This document shows, piece after piece, positions 59,052-64,000 of a DNA stretch of 64,000 nt. Made by a program: the position numbers and the translations under genes. Each line of letters begins with the position of its first letter. Positions within the stretch are counted from its first letter, which is position 1. Under the pieces are notes generated by a model, which did not search any database, was not told the origin of the DNA, and saw only the letters and a list, made by a program, of their open reading frames with translations. Source of the DNA: Wenzhouxiangella sediminis (GTDB taxonomy: Bacteria; Pseudomonadota; Gammaproteobacteria; Xanthomonadales; Wenzhouxiangellaceae); the NCBI RefSeq assembly GCF_003410055.1, contig NZ_QUZK01000037.1, positions 1-64,000 on the forward strand, read 5' to 3'.

Positions 59052-59547
59052 AGGCGCACAAGCCGTCGCTGAACCGGTGTTTCGCAAGGCGCGCCCCGAA
59101 GACGGGGCCCGCATGTACGAACTGGTCAAGGAGATGGGCGGTCTGGAACTGAACACCGCCTACTTCTATGTGCTTTTCTGCATCGACTTCGCCGACACCT
59201 GCGTGGTGGCCGAGGTCGAGGGCAAGCTGGCCGGCTTCGTGCTGGGACACCGCCCGCCCGAACGCCCGGACGCGGTATTCGTCTGGCAGGTGGGCGTGGC
59301 ACCGTTCATGCGCAAGCAGGGCATGGCTCGGCGCCTGCTCGAGGCATTCCTGGAGCAGAACCCGGATGCCCGCTGGCTCGAAGCGTCGGTGACGCCGAGC
59401 AACACGGCTTCGCGAAAGCTGTTTCGCTCGGTGGCACGAGACCACGGCGTGAACTGCGAGGTCGGCGACTTCATGCTGGCCGAGCACTTCCCCGACGGAC
59501 ACGAGCCGGAGGAACTGTTCCGCATCGGCCCGTTCGAAAAAAGCTGA
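59041..59547 (+). CDS. ectA: diaminobutyrate acetyltransferase
   Basis: 168 residues from the ATG at 59041. A GNAT fold: [27 protein letters not shown] is the EctA substrate region, and [21 protein letters not shown] the acetyl-CoA loop. It acetylates L-2,4-diaminobutyrate to N-gamma-acetyl-diaminobutyrate. The start lies inside ask, so translation is likely coupled. The C-terminus ends [11 protein letters not shown]; length is normal for the family. Confidence 0.95.
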   Translation: MSPEGAQAVAEPVFRKARPEDGARMYELVKEMGGLELNTAYFYVLFCIDFADTCVVAEVEGKLAGFVLGHRPPERPDAVFVWQVGVAPFMRKQGMARRLLEAFLEQNPDARWLEASVTPSNTASRKLFRSVARDHGVNCEVGDFMLAEHFPDGHEPEELFRIGPFEKS

Positions 59548-59581
59548 ACCGAATTCAATCCGAAAGTTAGTGAGTAAAGAC

Positions 59582-60868
59582 ATGAGTCATCATCTTGAAA
59601 CCATCAATCGACTCGAATCGGAAGTGCGCTCTTACGTGCGCAACTTTCCGGCCGTGTTCACGCACTCGCGTGGCGCGCGCCTGATCGCCGAAGACGGTAC
59701 CGAGTACATCGACTTCTTCGCTGGTGCGGGCGTGCTCAACTATGGCCACAACAACCCGGACATCAAGGCTGCGCTGATGGATTACCTCGCCGAGGATCGC
59801 ATCGTGCACAGCCTGGACATGGCCAGTGCCGCACGGGCCGAGTTTCTCGAGCGCTTCGAGGAAGTCATCCTCAAGCCGCGCGGCATGGACTACAAGGTCC
59901 AGTTCCCGGGGCCGACGGGTACCAACGCCGTCGAAACTGCCCTGAAGCTGGCCCGCAAGGTCACCGGCCGCCAGAACGTGATTTCGTTCACCAACGGCTT
60001 CCACGGCATGACCCTGGGTTCGCTGTCGGTCACGGGTAACGCCATGAAGCGCGCCGGCGCCGGCGTACCGCTGTCCAATGCCTCACACATGCCGTTCGAC
60101 GGCTACCTCGAGCAGGGCAGCGACACCAGCCTGGAGCTGCTCGAGCACATATTCGACGATGAAGGCTCAGGCGTGGACAAGCCGGCCGCCGTCATTCTCG
60201 AGACCGTACAGGCCGAGGGTGGCGTGAACGTGGCACGCATGGAGTGGCTCAAGAAGCTCGCCGACATCTGCGAGGCGCATGACGTCCTGTTGATCGTTGA
60301 CGATATCCAGGTCGGTTGCGGCCGTACCGGTCCGTTCTTCAGTTTCGAGGCGGCCGGCATCAAGCCCGATATCATCTGCCTGTCGAAGTCGCTCAGCGGC
60401 TTTGGCCTTCCGTTCGCCGTCACGCTGTTCAAGCCCGAGCACGACCAGTGGTCGCCGGGCGAGCACAACGGCACGTTCCGCGGTCACAACCTCGCCTTCG
60501 TGACGGCCACCAAGGCGCTGGACTACTGGACCAACGACGAGCTGACCAAGGACGTCGAGCGCAAGACCGCCATCATCGAGTCGCGCCTGGGGGCGCTGGC
60601 CGAGCGCATTCCGGTCGAGGCCACCTTGCGCGGCCGCGGCTTCATCCAGGGCATCGCCTTCGACGACGTCGAGTTGGCCGGAAAGGCATCGGCCGAGTGC
60701 TTCAAGCTCGGCCTGGTGATCGAGACCGCCGGTATCGATGACCAGGTGCTCAAGCTGCTGCCGCCGCTGACCATCTCCGATGAAGACCTGGAGAAGGGTC
60801 TGAGTATCATCGAAGAAGCGGTGACCAAGGTAGCGAACGACGCTTCCCCGGACCGTAAGGTCGCCTGA
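59582..60868 (+). CDS. ectB: diaminobutyrate-2-oxoglutarate transaminase
   Basis: 428 residues from the ATG at 59582; a GTG at 59570 is an alternative. EctB transfers an amino group from glutamate to aspartate semialdehyde. [19 protein letters not shown] (EctB-specific), [16 protein letters not shown] (PLP phosphate region), [32 protein letters not shown] and the PLP lysine in [15 protein letters not shown] are intact. It follows ectA by 34 bases. A strong hairpin terminator lies directly downstream. Confidence 0.96.
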   Translation: MSHHLETINRLESEVRSYVRNFPAVFTHSRGARLIAEDGTEYIDFFAGAGVLNYGHNNPDIKAALMDYLAEDRIVHSLDMASAARAEFLERFEEVILKPRGMDYKVQFPGPTGTNAVETALKLARKVTGRQNVISFTNGFHGMTLGSLSVTGNAMKRAGAGVPLSNASHMPFDGYLEQGSDTSLELLEHIFDDEGSGVDKPAAVILETVQAEGGVNVARMEWLKKLADICEAHDVLLIVDDIQVGCGRTGPFFSFEAAGIKPDIICLSKSLSGFGLPFAVTLFKPEHDQWSPGEHNGTFRGHNLAFVTATKALDYWTNDELTKDVERKTAIIESRLGALAERIPVEATLRGRGFIQGIAFDDVELAGKASAECFKLGLVIETAGIDDQVLKLLPPLTISDEDLEKGLSIIEEAVTKVANDASPDRKVA

Positions 60869-60928
60869 TCGAGCCTGGCTCGGGGCGGCCAGCGCCACTC
60901 CGGGTCTCAAGGGCTTCCGAAAACCGTA

Positions 60929-60963
60929 GTCGCGTCCGGGTCACCCGGCGCGACTTCTTTTTG
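60929..60963 (+). terminator. intrinsic terminator between ectB and ectC
   Basis: An 11-bp stem (GTCGCG-CCGGG, one bulged T, with CCCGGCGCGAC) around a TCA loop is followed by TTCTTTTTG. It is the best terminator-like structure in the window and lies 60 bases after ectB and 44 bases before ectC. Confidence 0.75.
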
Positions 60964-61006
60964 TGATCCACAACCCACCCGGGTTCCAATACCAGGAGAG
61001 ATCAGA

Positions 61007-61399
61007 ATGATCGTCAAGAAATTGCAGGACATCATCGGAACCGACGACGACGTCGACACCGAAGGCTGGAACAGCCGCCGCTTGCTGCTCAAGGACGCCG
61101 GCATGGGCTATTCGGTGCACGACACCGTCATCAAGGAAGGCGCCGAACTGCACATGCACTACAAGAATCATCTCGAAGCCGTCTACCTCATCGAGGGCAA
61201 GGGCGAGATCGAGACGGTCGAAGACGGCAAGGTCTACGACCTGGAGGCCTTCACCATCTACGCCCTGGACCAGCACGACAAGCACATCCTGCGCGCCAAC
61301 AAGGGCTCGCACATGCGCATGGTCTGCGTGTTCAACCCGCCGGTTTCCGGCCGCGAAGTCCACGGCGAAGACGGCGCCTATCCGGCCGACCTCGACTGA
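61007..61399 (+). CDS. ectC: ectoine synthase
   Basis: 130 residues, standard length. [40 protein letters not shown] is the EctC N-terminus; [21 protein letters not shown] and [11 protein letters not shown] form the cupin core with the metal-binding residues. It closes the ring of N-acetyl-diaminobutyrate to give ectoine. AGGAGAG precedes the ATG. It has its own leader after the terminator-like hairpin. No ectD hydroxylase gene follows. Confidence 0.97.
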   Translation: MIVKKLQDIIGTDDDVDTEGWNSRRLLLKDAGMGYSVHDTVIKEGAELHMHYKNHLEAVYLIEGKGEIETVEDGKVYDLEAFTIYALDQHDKHILRANKGSHMRMVCVFNPPVSGREVHGEDGAYPADLD

Positions 61400-61453
61400 G
61401 TCGAACCGGCATTGCCATGCCCGGTCCATGTTGCAAGAAATTGAGCATGGTAG

Positions 61454-61537
61454 TTCTCGCAACGGCGCAATGGCGCAAAGGTCGCAAAGGTTATTCCTTT
61501 TCCTAGCGCCCATTGCGCCTTCGCGCCATTGCGAGAA
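61454..61537. repeat. CGCAATGGCGC inverted repeat
   Basis: Left arm TTCTCGCAACGGCGCAATGG (61454-61473 and on) and right arm CATTGCGCC...CGCCATTGCGAGAA (61510-61537) are imperfect inverted copies with a ~27-base, AT-richer centre. The rest of the 173-base gap after ectC shows no coding. It may serve as a terminator of ectC or be a dispersed element. Confidence 0.7.
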
Positions 61538-61572
61538 ACTTTGCGGCCTCAGAGACTTTCTGAAGTGCTGCT

Positions 61573-62229
61573 CTAACCGGCCTTGCGGAAGGTCAGGTTG
61601 ATGCGCTGGGCGCCCATCAGCGGGTGTTCGCCTTCGGGCAGCGGCAGGATGCCGTGGTAGCGCAACCGGTCCGGGCCGCCCCAGACCAGCACGTCGCCGT
61701 GTTCGAGCAATAGCCGGTCCGGTTTGTCCTTGCGGCGGAAGCCACCCCAGAGAAACGTCGCCGGCAGGCCCAGCGAGAAGGACACCACCGGATGTGAATA
61801 GTCCTGCTCGTCCTTGTCCTGGTGCAGCGACAGCTTGGCGCCGGGACGATAGCGGTTGATCAGGCAGGCGTCCGGCCGGTAGCCGGGGAAACCGGCTTCT
61901 TCGGCCGCCTCGCCGGCCAGCTCCGAGAAGAGTTCGGGCATCGGTGGCCAGGGGCGGTCGCTGTCCGGATCGGTCTCGGTGTATCGATAGCCCTTGCGGT
62001 CGGTCATCCAGCCGAGATCCCCGCAAGAGGTCATCGATACCGACATCCGGTGCCCGCCCGGGGTCACGAGGTGGCGAAACGGCGCTTCGCGGTCGATGTC
62101 CCGGATAGCCTCGATGATGGCTTCGGCGTACTCATTCAGTCGGCCATGGAACAAGACCGCGCCCTCGGAGAATCGCTCGGCCGAACCCTCCGGCGCAGCG
62201 TTGTCAAAAAGTTGACCCGAGAAGGACAT
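61573..62229 (-). CDS. alkB: alpha-ketoglutarate-dependent DNA/RNA dealkylase
   Basis: 218 residues from the ATG at 62229; an in-frame ATG at 62241 is four codons longer. AlkB removes methyl adducts from 1-methyladenine and 3-methylcytosine. FRHLVTPGGHRMSVSMTSCGDLGW, DACLINRYRPGAKLSLHQDKDE (Fe ligands His and Asp), LLEHGDVLVWGGPDRLRYHGI (third His) and the RINLTFRKAG tail (2-oxoglutarate Arg) closely follow E. coli AlkB. Divergent from the serine hydrolase gene. Confidence 0.95.
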   Translation of the reverse strand: MSFSGQLFDNAAPEGSAERFSEGAVLFHGRLNEYAEAIIEAIRDIDREAPFRHLVTPGGHRMSVSMTSCGDLGWMTDRKGYRYTETDPDSDRPWPPMPELFSELAGEAAEEAGFPGYRPDACLINRYRPGAKLSLHQDKDEQDYSHPVVSFSLGLPATFLWGGFRRKDKPDRLLLEHGDVLVWGGPDRLRYHGILPLPEGEHPLMGAQRINLTFRKAG

Positions 62230-62239
62230 GCTTTGACTC

Positions 62240-63268
62240 ATGAATGACGACAGGCACGACTGCAAGCCGAACATCGCCCGGCTTGCCGCCGCAATTCTCA
62301 TTGTAGCGCTGTGCGCGGCCGCGCCGCTTCACGCCACTGCGTTCACGCCGGAGCAGCGGCGGGCCATCGTCGAACAGGCCGACGCGCTGCCGCGGCTCTA
62401 CAGCCTGCTGGTGCTCCACGAAGGCGAGCCGGTAATCGAGCATGTGCGGACCGGTCCGGACCTCGACTCTCCGGCCAGCCTCAAGTCCCTGTCCAAGACC
62501 ATCCTGTCGGCCCTGGCGGGCATCGCCATCGAACGCGGCATCGTCGAGGGGCCCGACCAGCCGCTGGTCGAATTGCTGGGCGATCGGGTGCCCCGGGCGG
62601 TCGACCCGCAGGTAGGCGAGATCACCCTGGGCCACGCGCTGGCGCTCCAGACCGGCCTGCGCAGCACCTCGGGGCGCTACTACGGCGCCTGGGTTCAGAG
62701 CGAGAACTGGGTCGCCCATGCCCTGACCCGGCCGATGGTCGACGAGCCCGGCGGCGAGATGATCTATTCGACCGGCTCGACGCACCTGGCCGGAGCCGCC
62801 CTGGTGGAAGCCAGTGGAAGCTCCCTGCTGAAGCTGGCCCGCGACTGGCTTGGCGAACCCCTCGACTTGCGCATTCCCGACTGGATGCGCGATCCCCAGG
62901 GCATTCACTTCGGCGGCAACCAGATGCGCATGAGCCCGCGCGCACTGGCCCGATTCGGCGAAGCCTACCGACTCGGCGGCACCGTAGACGGCAAACGGGT
63001 CGTTCCGGAATCCTGGATCGAGGCGTCCTGGACGCCGAGGGGGCGCTCGCCGTGGAGCAACGATCTCTACGGCTACGGCTGGTTCATCGACCGGCTCTCA
63101 GGCGTGAAGGCCTACTACGGGCGAGGCTATGGCGGCCAGGCGCTGTTCGTCGTCCCGGACGCGGCGCTGACCATCGTGGTGATCTCCGATCCCTCGCCGC
63201 CTTCTTACGGCGGGTATTTCGATCGCATCAAGCGGTTGGCGGCGAGTATTGTCGAGACGGCCGGGTAA
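62240..63268 (+). CDS. beta-lactamase-fold serine hydrolase
   Basis: 342 residues. A signal peptide (IARLAAAILIVALCAAAPLHA) precedes a class C-like fold: the SxxK motif is in SLKSLSKTILS, the second motif is Y-S-T (MIYSTGSTHLAG) rather than YxN, and GYGGQALFVVP is near the third motif. Probably an esterase or peptidase of the S12 family rather than a true beta-lactamase. The start codon ATG at 62240 is close to the alternative alkB start at 62241 on the other strand, where the CATG is shared. Confidence 0.85.
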   Translation: MNDDRHDCKPNIARLAAAILIVALCAAAPLHATAFTPEQRRAIVEQADALPRLYSLLVLHEGEPVIEHVRTGPDLDSPASLKSLSKTILSALAGIAIERGIVEGPDQPLVELLGDRVPRAVDPQVGEITLGHALALQTGLRSTSGRYYGAWVQSENWVAHALTRPMVDEPGGEMIYSTGSTHLAGAALVEASGSSLLKLARDWLGEPLDLRIPDWMRDPQGIHFGGNQMRMSPRALARFGEAYRLGGTVDGKRVVPESWIEASWTPRGRSPWSNDLYGYGWFIDRLSGVKAYYGRGYGGQALFVVPDAALTIVVISDPSPPSYGGYFDRIKRLAASIVETAG

Positions 63269-63283
63269 GGCCGCTGGCGCGGC

Positions 63284-64000
<717 letters not shown>

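Noticed and set aside
62240-63268. True class C beta-lactamase
   Set aside because: The second motif is YST rather than YxN, and there is no ampR or ampC-type context.

Overview
The window is about 64 kb of high-GC, gene-dense bacterial chromosome. Gene content suggests a halophilic or halotolerant aerobic gammaproteobacterium. The evidence is a full ectoine cluster, tatABC, cytochrome c4/DsbA beside engB, aerobic hemF, several diguanylate cyclases, DUF6164- and BPSS1780-type proteins and a possible IPTL-CTERM-like tail. A Wenzhouxiangella-like or related Chromatiales/Xanthomonadales lineage is my best guess, from gene style only. No rRNA, tRNA, phage, CRISPR array or autonomous IS was seen, and no gene-free stretch exceeds 300 bases.

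Layout. 1-5.2 kb: DUF1329 protein (5' end outside the window), YCF48/BNR protein and an MMPL/RND transporter. 5.2-13.9 kb: a Dph6-like ATP pyrophosphatase, two SLC13-type permeases around a BtuF-like binding protein, a YyaL-type thioredoxin-fold protein and a TlpA-like thioredoxin. 14-23 kb: lgt-thyA, an MHYT sensor, folA, a CDF transporter with apaH, aroE, hemB, a SIRT4-like sirtuin and dusB. 23-31.5 kb: PilZ protein, the conserved engB / cytochrome c4 / dsbA / endonuclease neighbourhood, a TauE permease, slt, an NDUFA9-like protein and cca. 31.6-38.5 kb: RND permease plus adaptor, a B12/siderophore-type ABC ATPase and permease separated by a MITE-like insertion, and rppH. 38.6-45.3 kb: an M28 peptidase, then the most interesting locus. 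45.3-57 kb: recQ, SGNH hydrolase, hemH, a secreted protein, tatABC, a BPSS1780-type membrane protein, a LOG protein, a cytochrome c lipoprotein, a rhomboid protease and a beta-propeller diguanylate cyclase. 57.2-61.4 kb: ectR-ask-ectA-ectB-ectC. 61.5-64 kb: alkB, a serine hydrolase and partial hemF.

The standout is a probable split borosin RiPP locus at 40089-42848 on the minus strand. A 70-residue peptide has a strong ribosome site and its own promoter-like -10. It has a helical, acidic leader-like body and a short C-terminal tail ending in STIHAHD. It is followed by a TPR-GGDEF diguanylate cyclase and then a TP-methylase-fold enzyme that keeps the YGHPGVF motif and the Arg/Tyr/Tyr spacing of peptide backbone alpha-N-methyltransferases. 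A second, clearly paralogous TPR-GGDEF gene lies just upstream of the peptide gene. This links a candidate backbone-N-methylated peptide to c-di-GMP signalling.

Other notable points are a 266-bp MITE-like element that splits a btuC/btuD-type gene pair and supplies the permease stop codon, a terminator-like hairpin between ectB and ectC, a 30-bp-spaced direct repeat over the ectR -10 and start codon, several -10-like hexamers only a few bases before start codons, and a varied set of intergenic repeats.
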